Made by a program: the position numbers and the translations under genes. A stretch of 64,000 bases of DNA, taken from Betaproteobacteria bacterium. GTDB taxonomy: Bacteria > Pseudomonadota > Gammaproteobacteria > Burkholderiales > Casimicrobiaceae. The stretch spans positions 62,001-126,000 of the forward strand of contig JAAFIS010000006.1 in assembly GCA_013298695.1 (NCBI GenBank), given 5' to 3'. Of the stretch, positions 8,021 to 16,289 are shown in pieces (positions within the stretch are counted from its first letter, which is position 1; every line of letters begins with the position of its first letter). The notes under the pieces are model-generated. The model worked only from the letters and a program-made list of their open reading frames with translations. It was not told the origin of the DNA and did not search any database.

Positions 8021-10159
8021 ATGTTTAGAGGCATTTCGAGAGTGTTTTCATGGTCTGCTGCGGCAGTTGCTTCTCTCGCGCTCGTCGCCGCGAACGCTTT
8101 CGCCGACGCGCCTGGTCGGGTCGCACGGCTCGCAGAATATGCGGGCGACGTTCGCGTGGCCTCGCAAGCCGACGGCTGGCAGCCTGCGTATCGCAACAAT
8201 GTGATTACCGCAGGTGACAACTTGTGGGTCAGTGACGGCGGACGCGCTGAACTCGACGTCGGTCCACTGCAGGTGTGGCTCTCCGGCGGCGCAAACATCT
8301 ATTTCGAGCGTTTCGACGATCAGAACTTAGTTGCGCGCTTGGCTAGCGGAATCATTGCTGTGCGCATTCGTCAGTGGGAACCACGCGACGCGATGCGGGT
8401 GGCCACCGAGCATGGCGAAGTGTCGTTCACGCAGCCCGGCTTGTATTTCGTAACCGCGGGCAATCGAAGCTTCCCGAGCGTCGTTGCAACGCGTTTCGGT
8501 CAAGCTGAGCTCAATACGTTTGGGCGCATCAATGCGGTAAATCGCGATGAAACTTTCGCGTTCGACCAAGGCGGCACGCGTTTTGATCGATTCGCGTATG
8601 CGGGCGTGGCCAGCGGTGGCTTTGAATCGTGGGTGGTTGCGCGCGATCGTCGGATTGAGCGCTGGGAATCGCGCAATCGAGGTTACTTTAATCCTTGGAT
8701 GGTCGGCGTGCGTGATCTCGACGATCACGGCTACTGGGAATCAAACTACGAATATGGACGGGTTTGGTATCCGAACACGGTGTCTTCGAATTGGGCGCCG
8801 TATCGCTATGGTCGCTGGTCGTGGGTGCAGCCTTGGGGCTGGACTTGGGTTGACGACGCGCCGTGGGGCTTCGCGCCGTTTCACTACGGTCGCTGGGTGC
8901 GCGTCGGCGGTCGCTGGGCTTGGTGCCCGGGCTCGTACGTCGGTCGCGCTGTTTACGCGCCTGCGCTAGTCACGTTCTACGGCGGCAATGGTTGGAGCGT
9001 GAACGCTTCGGTCGGACCAACCTATTCTTGGGTGCCGCTCGGCTGGAACGAACCGTATGTGCCTTGGTACACCTATTCGCCGAATTACTGGCGCACGGTG
9101 AACCGCCCATACGTTAGAAACAGCGCCGAAGACCCGTGGCGTCCGCCAGCATACGTTCACGCAAGCGTGCCCGGTGCGATCACCACCATCGCAGCTGCCG
9201 GGTTGATCTCCGGGCGTCCGGTCGCTCAAAACTACATTCGCAACGTACCAACTCCGGATCTCCGAGCCGCGCCGCCGGCTCGGATGGGCGAAGTGATTCC
9301 GCAAGTTCGCGGCGCGCGCTTTGATCCGAATCCAGTCGCGCCGCGCGCTGGTGTGAGTGAAGTTGCGCCACCGGTGCGTGGTTCACCGCCTGCGGGCGCA
9401 GTAACCGAGTCTGCACCGGGTCGCGCGCAACCGTTCCCGCAGGTGCGCGAGCGCGCAGCGGCACCGATTCAACCAAACGTTAACGTCGCGCAGCCGCGTG
9501 TTTGGCAAGATCCAAACCCGATTGCACCGCAGCGCGTGGAAGCGCCGATACGCGGGACGGAACGAGGGCTGGAGCGGGGGGTGCCAGTGCGTGAACCCGC
9601 TACACGTGAGCCGGGCATGCGTGAACCGCTGTCGCCGCCGCCCGTGCGAGAGGGCGCGACAAGTGCGCCGCCGTCGCCGCGGGAGCGCAACGCGCCTGAA
9701 CCTCGCGAACTTCGCGAACCTCGCAATGTTGCGCCAAGTGCTGCTCCCGGCGGCCCCGGTGTTCGTGCGCCAATTGAAGAACGAAGTGCGCCGCCTGAAA
9801 ACAAAGGCCGCGCACCTGCTCCTGGCCCTGGACCACAAAGCAGCGTTGCCCCACCCGCCGTCGAGCGTGCTCCGCGTGCGCTGGTCGCACCACGCGCGGA
9901 TACCGTAGCTTCGGACCAGCGAGCAGAACAAGCTCGTGAGCGACAAGCGCTTCGCGCGCAACAACGAGAGCGCGAAACGGCGATACGCGTTGCGCAACGA
10001 AACAGCGCCGCAGAAGAAGCGAAAGTCGTGCGCGCGGTGCGTGAGAAAGAACGGCGCGTTGAAGTGCGTGAGAGCGAGCCGCGACCACGATTGAAAGAAA
10101 AAGCACACGCTAATCAAGATACGCAGCGTGAAAACATCAAAAAGCGTGAACCGCTATAG
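8021..10159 (+). CDS. Exported FecR-like / DUF6600 protein with Pro/Arg-rich tail
   Basis: A 712-residue envelope protein starting at ATG 8021 behind a strong AGGAGG; the frame is open further upstream but that start is clearly better. Residues 1-29 are a signal peptide ending ANAFADA. Residues 30-180 look like a FecR-type beta domain (GDVRVASQADGWQPA, GGRAELDVGPLQVWLSGG). Residues 230-350 are full of W, Y and G with repeats such as YGRWSWVQPWGWTWVDD and FHYGRWVRVGGRWAW, the hallmark of DUF6600. From about 380 the chain is proline-, arginine- and alanine-rich with REP-type repeats, and it ends in a basic, probably helical segment. Function is unknown; a periplasmic structural or surface role is a guess. 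Confidence 0.8.
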   Translation: MFRGISRVFSWSAAAVASLALVAANAFADAPGRVARLAEYAGDVRVASQADGWQPAYRNNVITAGDNLWVSDGGRAELDVGPLQVWLSGGANIYFERFDDQNLVARLASGIIAVRIRQWEPRDAMRVATEHGEVSFTQPGLYFVTAGNRSFPSVVATRFGQAELNTFGRINAVNRDETFAFDQGGTRFDRFAYAGVASGGFESWVVARDRRIERWESRNRGYFNPWMVGVRDLDDHGYWESNYEYGRVWYPNTVSSNWAPYRYGRWSWVQPWGWTWVDDAPWGFAPFHYGRWVRVGGRWAWCPGSYVGRAVYAPALVTFYGGNGWSVNASVGPTYSWVPLGWNEPYVPWYTYSPNYWRTVNRPYVRNSAEDPWRPPAYVHASVPGAITTIAAAGLISGRPVAQNYIRNVPTPDLRAAPPARMGEVIPQVRGARFDPNPVAPRAGVSEVAPPVRGSPPAGAVTESAPGRAQPFPQVRERAAAPIQPNVNVAQPRVWQDPNPIAPQRVEAPIRGTERGLERGVPVREPATREPGMREPLSPPPVREGATSAPPSPRERNAPEPRELREPRNVAPSAAPGGPGVRAPIEERSAPPENKGRAPAPGPGPQSSVAPPAVERAPRALVAPRADTVASDQRAEQARERQALRAQQRERETAIRVAQRNSAAEEAKVVRAVREKERRVEVRESEPRPRLKEKAHANQDTQRENIKKREPL

Positions 10160-10246
10160 CTTGGTATTAAAAGTACCGTTTCACTCGGGCTACGTGCAGA
10201 TAAAGTGCGACGTTGATAACTCCGTCCACCTTCGAATTGCCCCATT

Positions 10247-10798
10247 TTAATTTGGCGTTTCGCTAAGTAGCCGCTTCAACTCGATCGCGGTGAGTCTGAG
10301 TTTGTAGCGCGAATCAAGCGCGCGCCCGCGCGGCCTCACGCGAACGCATATCGGCCAATCTGCGCCATCAAGATTTAATCGCGCAGTGCCATCGCGCGCT
10401 ACTTCAGCATTGATTTCCGCGCCCAAATTAATGAGCTCGATTTCAACGTCTTTTGCACTATCGGCCACCACGTCGAGCACGATGTCGCTGCCCGCGTGTG
10501 CCCAGCCTTCCGCAACCGGGCCCATCAGCTTAGGCTCAAACCGCGACAGCGCGCGCATCGCTTCGAGCGCCGTTTCGCGCTGGCTTTGCAGCTGTTCCGC
10601 GTGTTCGTCGTCACCGTAGAGCGCGTGATACGTTTTGATTTCAGCGATGATTTCGTCATCGGTGGGCAGCGGCGTACTGCGCGGCGAAAGTCCGAGCGAA
10701 TCGAGGGCTTTGCGTCGCGCGAGCGACCAATCGGTGAGCTGAGATTCAACGATGATGCGCGCAGCGACAGCGGCGAGCGTTTCGCGATCATGAGACAT
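10247..10798 (-). CDS. Conserved hypothetical protein, possibly nucleotidyltransferase-fold
   Basis: A 183-residue soluble protein beginning 18 bases after the mrcA stop, thus probably in one operon with it. Residues 1-100 are helical and acidic (LPTDDEIIAEIKTYHALYGDDEH). Around residue 95 the segment FEPKLMGPVAEGWAHAGSDIVLDV recalls, weakly, the G-S-x-A-x-G...SDIDL signature of nucleotidyltransferases, and the C-terminal part is beta-rich. The second catalytic aspartate is not evident (SDIVLD rather than SDIDL). No signal peptide or membrane segment is seen. I do not recognise a named family; the fold remark is a guess from one motif. Confidence 0.7.
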   Translation of the reverse strand: MSHDRETLAAVAARIIVESQLTDWSLARRKALDSLGLSPRSTPLPTDDEIIAEIKTYHALYGDDEHAEQLQSQRETALEAMRALSRFEPKLMGPVAEGWAHAGSDIVLDVVADSAKDVEIELINLGAEINAEVARDGTARLNLDGADWPICVRVRPRGRALDSRYKLRLTAIELKRLLSETPN

Positions 10799-10816
10799 CG
10801 GCGTAGGACTTCGGCG

Positions 10817-13180
10817 CTAAAACAGCTGCTGACGAACCTCTTCGTCTTGCTTGCTGCGCACCCCTTCGTTGCCCGTGAGCGGGTCAACAAAATAGCGCGG
10901 CGGGAACTCGGCGTAGAACCAATCGCTTACACCTTTGGCATCAACCAAGCCGCTCGCATCGACGTCACCGCCAACCGTTGAATTGATAACGCCCTTCGGC
11001 GGCGTCAACGGCTTTTCAGGCACCCCTTTGAGCGCGGTTCGCATGTAGTTGATCCAAATGGGCAGCGCGACGCCACCGCCAGTTTCGCGCTCACCGAGTG
11101 ATCTTGGCTGATCGTAGCCGACCCATGCAACGCCCACAATTGAGGCGTTGTATCCTGCAAACCATGCGTCAAAGCTGTCATTAGTCGTGCCCGTTTTACC
11201 CGCAAGATCGCCACGACCAAGGGCCATGGCTTTAGCGGCGGTTCCCGCTCGCACCACATCGCGCATGAGCGTCGTCATGATAAATGCGTTTCTTGGATCG
11301 ATCGCTAATTCAGCATCTTTGCCTGCGACTACGGGCGTCTCCTCAAAAATGATGGTTCCCCGAGCATCGACTATTTTTTTGATGAAATGAGGCTTGATGC
11401 GATAACCGCCGTTCGCGAACACGGCGTATGCGGCGGCCATTTGCAGTGGATTGGTTTGCCCTGCGCCAAGCGCAAGCGTCAAGTACGCCGGCGTGAGCTT
11501 CGGATCAAATCCAAATTTTGCGGCGTAGTCCTGCGCGTAGCTTGGGCCAATTGATCGCAGAATTCGGATAGACACCATATTTTTCGATTTCGCGAGCGCA
11601 GTTCTCACCCGCATCGGGCCATCGAATTTGCCGTCGTAATTCTTCGGTTCCCATTCGTCACCGCCTGTTTGGGCCGCTGAAAAGAACAGTGGCGCATCGT
11701 TGATGACGGTCGCAGAGGTGATGCCTTTTTCTAGCGCAGCAGAATAAACGAACGGTTTAAACGCAGAGCCCGGCTGGCGGCTTGCTTGAGTGACATGATT
11801 AAACTGGTTTCTGTAAAAATCGAAACCACCGACCAAACTTTGTATCGCCCCGTTATTCGGGTCGAGCGCCACTAAAGCTGATTCAACTTGCGGCAGCTGC
11901 GTCACTCGCCACGCGCCCTTTTCGTCGGCCACGATGCGCAGCACTGCGCCGCGGCGAACGCGCTCTGCGACCGGTGCGTTGTCCGCCAATGCATTGCGGA
12001 TGAATCGGATGGCGTCGCCTTCAAGCGTATAGTTTTCGCCGTCGCCGCGAGAGACGACAACGCGCTTGCTGCTCGACTCAACCACCACGGCCGTGAGCAA
12101 ATCATCGCTGTCGGGAAACTGCTGCAGTGCGCTGTCAATGGCGTCGCTTTGCGCGTCTTTGTTGTTCACGGGGATCTCGACGAGACCCTCTGGCCCTCGA
12201 AATGCCTGTCGTTTCTCGTAGTCGAGCACGCCTCGGCGAAGTGCCTGATAAGCGGCCTCCTGCGGCTTCGCTCGAATCGTGGTGGTTACGGTCAGCCCGC
12301 GCGTGTAGGCCGATTCACCAACCAAATCAAATGCGAATTGGCGCACCATTTCGTTTAGAAATTCGGAATGCACCTGCGGCGATTGATCCCGTTTCAACGT
12401 GGGCACCGCAGCGGCGGCGAGCGCGGCTTTGTGTTGCGTGTCGTCCAAAAATCCCAGTTCATGCATGCGGCGCAGAACATATTGCTGACGAAGCGCGGCG
12501 CGCTTCTGGTTCGCGAATGGGTTGAATCGAGACGGTGCTTTGGGCACGCCCGCCAACATTGCGGCCTCAGCGATAGTGAGCTGTTTCAGTGGTTTGCCAT
12601 AATAAACTTGGGCTGCCGCCGCAAAGCCATAAGCGCGCTCACCGAGGAAAATCTGGTTGATGTAGAGCTCGAGGATTTGGTCTTTGGTGAGTTCGCGCTC
12701 TATCTTGTAGGTGAGCGCAACTTCGTTGGCCTTCCTAAGGATCGTTTGTTCGCGGGTGAGAAAGAAGTTGCGCGCCACCTGCATGGTGATCGTGCTCGCG
12801 CCTTGCTTCGACCCCGTCGTCGCGTTTGAATACACCGCGCGCAGCACGCCGATCCAATCAACGCCCGAATGTTCGTAAAAATTCGAGTCCTCGGCGGCCA
12901 AGATGGCCTGCTTCAAAACTTCGGGCACATCAGCGAGTTTGACCAAGCTTCGGCGCTCTTCGCCAAACTCAGCGAGCAACAACCCTTCTTCGGAAAGCAC
13001 TCGCAATGGAAGCTTCGGTTGATAGTCAGTAATCACTTCTAACGATGGTAGCCGTGCGCTGATTAGGGTCCAGACGAGTGTGCCGACGACGACGCCAACT
13101 AACGCTAGTCCCGCGATTACCGAGGCCGAATAAACGATCCAACGCTTCAACATAGCTGCAACCTTTGCCCCCGAAGTCAT
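10817..13180 (-). CDS. mrcA: Penicillin-binding protein 1A (bifunctional transglycosylase/transpeptidase)
   Basis: A 787-residue class A PBP that polymerises and cross-links peptidoglycan at the outer face of the inner membrane. A membrane anchor covers about residues 14-40. The glycosyltransferase domain carries the catalytic EDSNFYEHSGVD (Glu97) and the motif GASTITMQVARN. An OB-like insert follows. The transpeptidase domain has SxxK (SAFK), SKN and KTGTTNDSFDAW. Length is typical of PBP1A. A second ATG nine codons in has a better-placed AAAGG and could be the true start. It is divergent from pilM, the usual arrangement in betaproteobacteria and pseudomonads. Confidence 0.95.
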   Translation of the reverse strand: MTSGAKVAAMLKRWIVYSASVIAGLALVGVVVGTLVWTLISARLPSLEVITDYQPKLPLRVLSEEGLLLAEFGEERRSLVKLADVPEVLKQAILAAEDSNFYEHSGVDWIGVLRAVYSNATTGSKQGASTITMQVARNFFLTREQTILRKANEVALTYKIERELTKDQILELYINQIFLGERAYGFAAAAQVYYGKPLKQLTIAEAAMLAGVPKAPSRFNPFANQKRAALRQQYVLRRMHELGFLDDTQHKAALAAAAVPTLKRDQSPQVHSEFLNEMVRQFAFDLVGESAYTRGLTVTTTIRAKPQEAAYQALRRGVLDYEKRQAFRGPEGLVEIPVNNKDAQSDAIDSALQQFPDSDDLLTAVVVESSSKRVVVSRGDGENYTLEGDAIRFIRNALADNAPVAERVRRGAVLRIVADEKGAWRVTQLPQVESALVALDPNNGAIQSLVGGFDFYRNQFNHVTQASRQPGSAFKPFVYSAALEKGITSATVINDAPLFFSAAQTGGDEWEPKNYDGKFDGPMRVRTALAKSKNMVSIRILRSIGPSYAQDYAAKFGFDPKLTPAYLTLALGAGQTNPLQMAAAYAVFANGGYRIKPHFIKKIVDARGTIIFEETPVVAGKDAELAIDPRNAFIMTTLMRDVVRAGTAAKAMALGRGDLAGKTGTTNDSFDAWFAGYNASIVGVAWVGYDQPRSLGERETGGGVALPIWINYMRTALKGVPEKPLTPPKGVINSTVGGDVDASGLVDAKGVSDWFYAEFPPRYFVDPLTGNEGVRSKQDEEVRQQLF

Positions 13181-13396
13181 TAAATCCCTAGCCCCACATC
13201 GAAGTTAGCAACCACCAACTTCGAGCATCCATCGCTAGTTAAACAATCTCTTGCGAGCCTGTAAATATGACGAATGTTGTTTTTTTTGCGATTATAGGTC
13301 GCGTGTCGCCGTCCGAAGCTTGCCACGCGGAAGGGGTTGTGCAAAACTCACTCCCCAACTTAAAGTTTCAGGCGATAAAAGTCTCCTAAACTCCCA

Positions 13397-14488
13397 ATGC
13401 AAAAAGATATTTTGGGTTCTCTCCGGGGCGCATTCGGGGCCAAAAGTACGCCAATAATCGGGATCGACATCTCGTCGACCGCCGTCAAATTGGTGGAATT
13501 AAGCGGCAGCGCAGAAAAGCCTGAGCTAACCAGATACACCATTGAGCCGCTACCTCGCGACGCGATGACCGATGGCAACGTTGCCAACCTGGAAACCGTG
13601 GGTGCGGCTCTTGAACGCGCGGTTCGCAAACTCGGTTCACGCACAAGAGGTGCGGCGGTTGCACTTCCCACCAGCATGGTAATTACCAAGCGCATCACGC
13701 TCCCGGCAACGGAGCGCGACGACGATTTGGAGTTCGCTGTAGAAGCTGAAGCCAACCAGTACATACCGTTCGCGCTTGATGAAGTGAATCTCGACTTCGC
13801 GGTTATTGGCCCAGTCGCGAACGATCCGACACAAGTCGAAGTGATGATCGCAGCTGCGCGCAAAGAAAAAATCGAAGATCGTGTTGCTGCCATTGAAACT
13901 GCGGGCTTAAAAGCCGCGGTGGTCGATGTTGAAGCGATGGCGGTGATGGGCGCATTCGAACGGATGGCCGATAATCTTCCAGGCAAAGGCGTCGATCAAA
14001 ACGTTGGTGTTCTTGACGTAGGCGCCACGTCGACTCGGTTTTATGTGTTTCGCAATCAAGAACAAATTTTCATGCGCGAGAGCCCGTTTGGCGGAAACCA
14101 GCTCACGCAAGAAATTCAGCGCGCGTACAACATGACGAACGAGGAGGCGGAAGCTGCAAAGCGCAGCGGAAGTCTGCCGTCAAATTATGACAACGACGTG
14201 CTCCGTCCGTATGTCGATACACTCGCCATCGAAGCTGCGCGCGCCCTGCAGTTCTTTTTGACATCCAACGCGCAGGGGCAGCTCGATTACCTGCTGCTTG
14301 CAGGCGGTTGCGCCTCGCTTCCAGGCTTGGTCGAGGCAGTATCGCGCCGCACCAACGTCACCGCATCAATCGCAAACCCGTTTGCGGGAATGTCGCTTGG
14401 TTCAGGCGTGAAGTCACGCCAACTGGCTGCAGACGCCCCGTCGCTCATCGTTGCGTGTGGGCTTGCTCTTCGGAGGTTTGACGCATGA
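13397..14488 (+). CDS. pilM: Type IV pilus assembly ATPase-like protein PilM
   Basis: A 363-residue cytoplasmic, actin-like protein. The first ATP-binding segment is GIDISSTAVKLVEL (22-35), the second the NVGVLDVGATSTRFYVF region, with a late GGCASLPG nucleotide loop. PilM binds the N-terminal INLLP peptide of PilN and anchors the inner-membrane alignment complex of the type IV pilus machine. It is the first gene of the pilMNOPQ operon and overlaps pilN by four bases (ATGA). The upstream 216 bases shared with mrcA must hold its promoter; no convincing -35/-10 pair was found. Confidence 0.95.
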   Translation: MQKDILGSLRGAFGAKSTPIIGIDISSTAVKLVELSGSAEKPELTRYTIEPLPRDAMTDGNVANLETVGAALERAVRKLGSRTRGAAVALPTSMVITKRITLPATERDDDLEFAVEAEANQYIPFALDEVNLDFAVIGPVANDPTQVEVMIAAARKEKIEDRVAAIETAGLKAAVVDVEAMAVMGAFERMADNLPGKGVDQNVGVLDVGATSTRFYVFRNQEQIFMRESPFGGNQLTQEIQRAYNMTNEEAEAAKRSGSLPSNYDNDVLRPYVDTLAIEAARALQFFLTSNAQGQLDYLLLAGGCASLPGLVEAVSRRTNVTASIANPFAGMSLGSGVKSRQLAADAPSLIVACGLALRRFDA

Positions 14489-15126
14489 TTCGCATCAATC
14501 TACTCCCGCACCGCGCAGAACGTCGCGCGCAACGCAAGCGCGAATTCGGCTTCATCCTACTTGGAACCCTTGTCGCAGCGGCAGCGGTTTGGTACGTCGG
14601 AAAACTGTATTTGGACGAACGGAACGCGGAACAGCAACGTCGTAACGATTTACTTGTCGCCGAAAACAAGAAACTCGACACCCAAATCGAAGAAATCAAG
14701 AAACTCAAGGATCAAACTGCACAGCTTCTCGCACGGAAAAGCGTGGTCGAAACGTTGCAAGTGAACCGCGGCGCATCGGTCAAGCTTTTGGATCAGCTGG
14801 TGCGCCAACTTCCCGATGGTGTTTACCTAAAAGCGGTGAAGCAAACCGGGAACAAGATCAATTTGATCGGTTTGGCTCAATCCAATGCTCGCGTTTCAAC
14901 GCTCATGCGCAACCTCGAATCTTCGCCGTACTTGACCCGCGCCGAACTCGTTGAGATTAAAGCGGTTGTCGATAAAAACCAGCAGCGGCTCAATGAATTC
15001 AGTTTGAACATCAGCCTGAAGGGGCTCGAAGATCCTAACGCCGTCAAAGCGGCCGGCGGACAAGCCGCAACTCCTGCGGGCGCACCTACATCACGCGAAA
15101 AAGTGATGCAAGCGATCACGAAGTAA
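14485..15126 (+). CDS. pilN: Type IV pilus inner-membrane protein PilN
   Basis: A 213-residue bitopic membrane protein. It opens with MIRINLLPHR, the PilM-binding peptide, followed by one membrane segment (about 22-39), a coiled coil (45-85) and a ferredoxin-like periplasmic domain. It forms heterodimers with PilO and links PilM in the cytoplasm to the PilP-PilQ channel. The ATG overlaps the pilM stop. The C-terminal tail is alanine- and glycine-rich. Length is slightly above the usual value of about 200. Confidence 0.95.
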   Translation: MIRINLLPHRAERRAQRKREFGFILLGTLVAAAAVWYVGKLYLDERNAEQQRRNDLLVAENKKLDTQIEEIKKLKDQTAQLLARKSVVETLQVNRGASVKLLDQLVRQLPDGVYLKAVKQTGNKINLIGLAQSNARVSTLMRNLESSPYLTRAELVEIKAVVDKNQQRLNEFSLNISLKGLEDPNAVKAAGGQAATPAGAPTSREKVMQAITK

Positions 15127-15135
15127 GGCTTGAAA

Positions 15136-15771
15136 ATGACTTTAGACGAAATACGCCGTCTCAATCCGAAAGACATCGGGATTTGGCCTTGGCCAGCCAA
15201 AGCGGGAGCACTGATTCTGCTCCTAACGCTTCTTTTAACCGCTGCTTGGTACTTTGGCTGGTCTGCGCAGAGCGACGAGCTCGAGCAGAAACGCAATCGC
15301 GAACAAACGCTTCGACAAGAGTACACCTCTAAGAAAGCTCAAGCGATCAACTTAGATCTGCACATCCAGCAGCTCAAGGAAGTCGAACAACAATTCGGCG
15401 CTTTGCTTCGTCAACTGCCGAGCAAAAGCGAGATGGACGCTTTGCTCTCCGACATCAACCAGGCCGGGCTCGGTCGCGGACTCCAGTTCGAGCTTTTCAA
15501 GCCGTCGCAAGAGCGGTTGCAGGAGTTCTACGCAGAGTTACCTGTTGATATTCGCGTTACGGGCGTTTATCACGACATCGGAGCATTCGCGAGCGACGTG
15601 TCTCAGCTCTCTCGCATCGTCACGCTCAATGACATGGCGATTTCGAACAAAGATCCGAAAGACAACACCATTTTGACCATGGAAGCGGTGGCGAAAACCT
15701 TCCGTTATCTCGACGACGAGGAAATTTCGAAGCAGCGTAAAGCAAAAGAAGCGCAAAAGGCACCGAAATGA
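15136..15771 (+). CDS. pilO: Type IV pilus inner-membrane protein PilO
   Basis: A 211-residue partner of PilN with the same layout: a short cytoplasmic start (MTLDEIRRLNPKDIG), one membrane segment (about 22-42), a coiled coil and a periplasmic alpha/beta domain. The ATG at 15136 is preferred to the TTG two codons earlier because AAGG sits seven bases before it. It ends in a charged lysine-rich tail and overlaps pilP by four bases. It belongs to the pilMNOPQ operon. Confidence 0.94.
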   Translation: MTLDEIRRLNPKDIGIWPWPAKAGALILLLTLLLTAAWYFGWSAQSDELEQKRNREQTLRQEYTSKKAQAINLDLHIQQLKEVEQQFGALLRQLPSKSEMDALLSDINQAGLGRGLQFELFKPSQERLQEFYAELPVDIRVTGVYHDIGAFASDVSQLSRIVTLNDMAISNKDPKDNTILTMEAVAKTFRYLDDEEISKQRKAKEAQKAPK

Positions 15772-16289
15772 GTAAACGGACGTTAACTCTTTGCCTTGCG
15801 ATTTCTTTTGTGGCACTTACCGGTTGCGGAGGAAGCGGTGACGACGATTTGAAGGCTTGGATGGCAGAACAAGGCGCATCGTCTCGCGGAAAGATCGATC
15901 CGATTCCGCCAATTCGACCTTACGAAGCGTTTACCTACAACGCGTTTACGATGCCAGATCCGTTCAAGCCGCGCAAAATCGAAAGTGCTAAAGGCACTCG
16001 TGGACCCGATCTTACCCGCCGCAAAGAAGCTCTCGAGTCTTACCCGCTTGAAACGCTTGCAATGGTAGGAACACTTCAACGCGGCAAGGCAACGATTGGC
16101 CTAGTCAAGGCGTCGGACAACAAAGTGTTCCAGGTGCGTCAAGGCAATTACATGGGACAAAACTTTGGCGTCATCACATCTGTATCCGACGCCGAGATTT
16201 CTCTGAAAGAACTTTTTCAAGATGGTGCTGGTGATTGGGTAGAGCGCCAAACCAAGATGATGCTGCAAGAGCGGGAGCAAAAGAAATGA
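15768..16289 (+). CDS. pilP: Type IV pilus lipoprotein PilP
   Basis: A 173-residue inner-membrane lipoprotein. The lipobox ends LTGC with the acylated Cys20. A disordered linker follows, with DPIPPIRPYEAFTYNAF, which in homologues runs along PilN/PilO. The C-terminal beta domain (TLAMVGTLQRG, YMGQNFGVI) is the HR domain that docks on the N-terminal domains of the secretin PilQ. ATGA overlaps on both sides show tight translational coupling. Confidence 0.94.
   Translation: MSKRTLTLCLAISFVALTGCGGSGDDDLKAWMAEQGASSRGKIDPIPPIRPYEAFTYNAFTMPDPFKPRKIESAKGTRGPDLTRRKEALESYPLETLAMVGTLQRGKATIGLVKASDNKVFQVRQGNYMGQNFGVITSVSDAEISLKELFQDGAGDWVERQTKMMLQEREQKK

Noticed and set aside
9383-10117. Long frames on the minus strand opposite the DUF6600 gene tail
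   Set aside because: They mirror the GC-rich, repetitive Pro/Arg/Ala codons of the real gene and show arginine-rich, domain-free translations.
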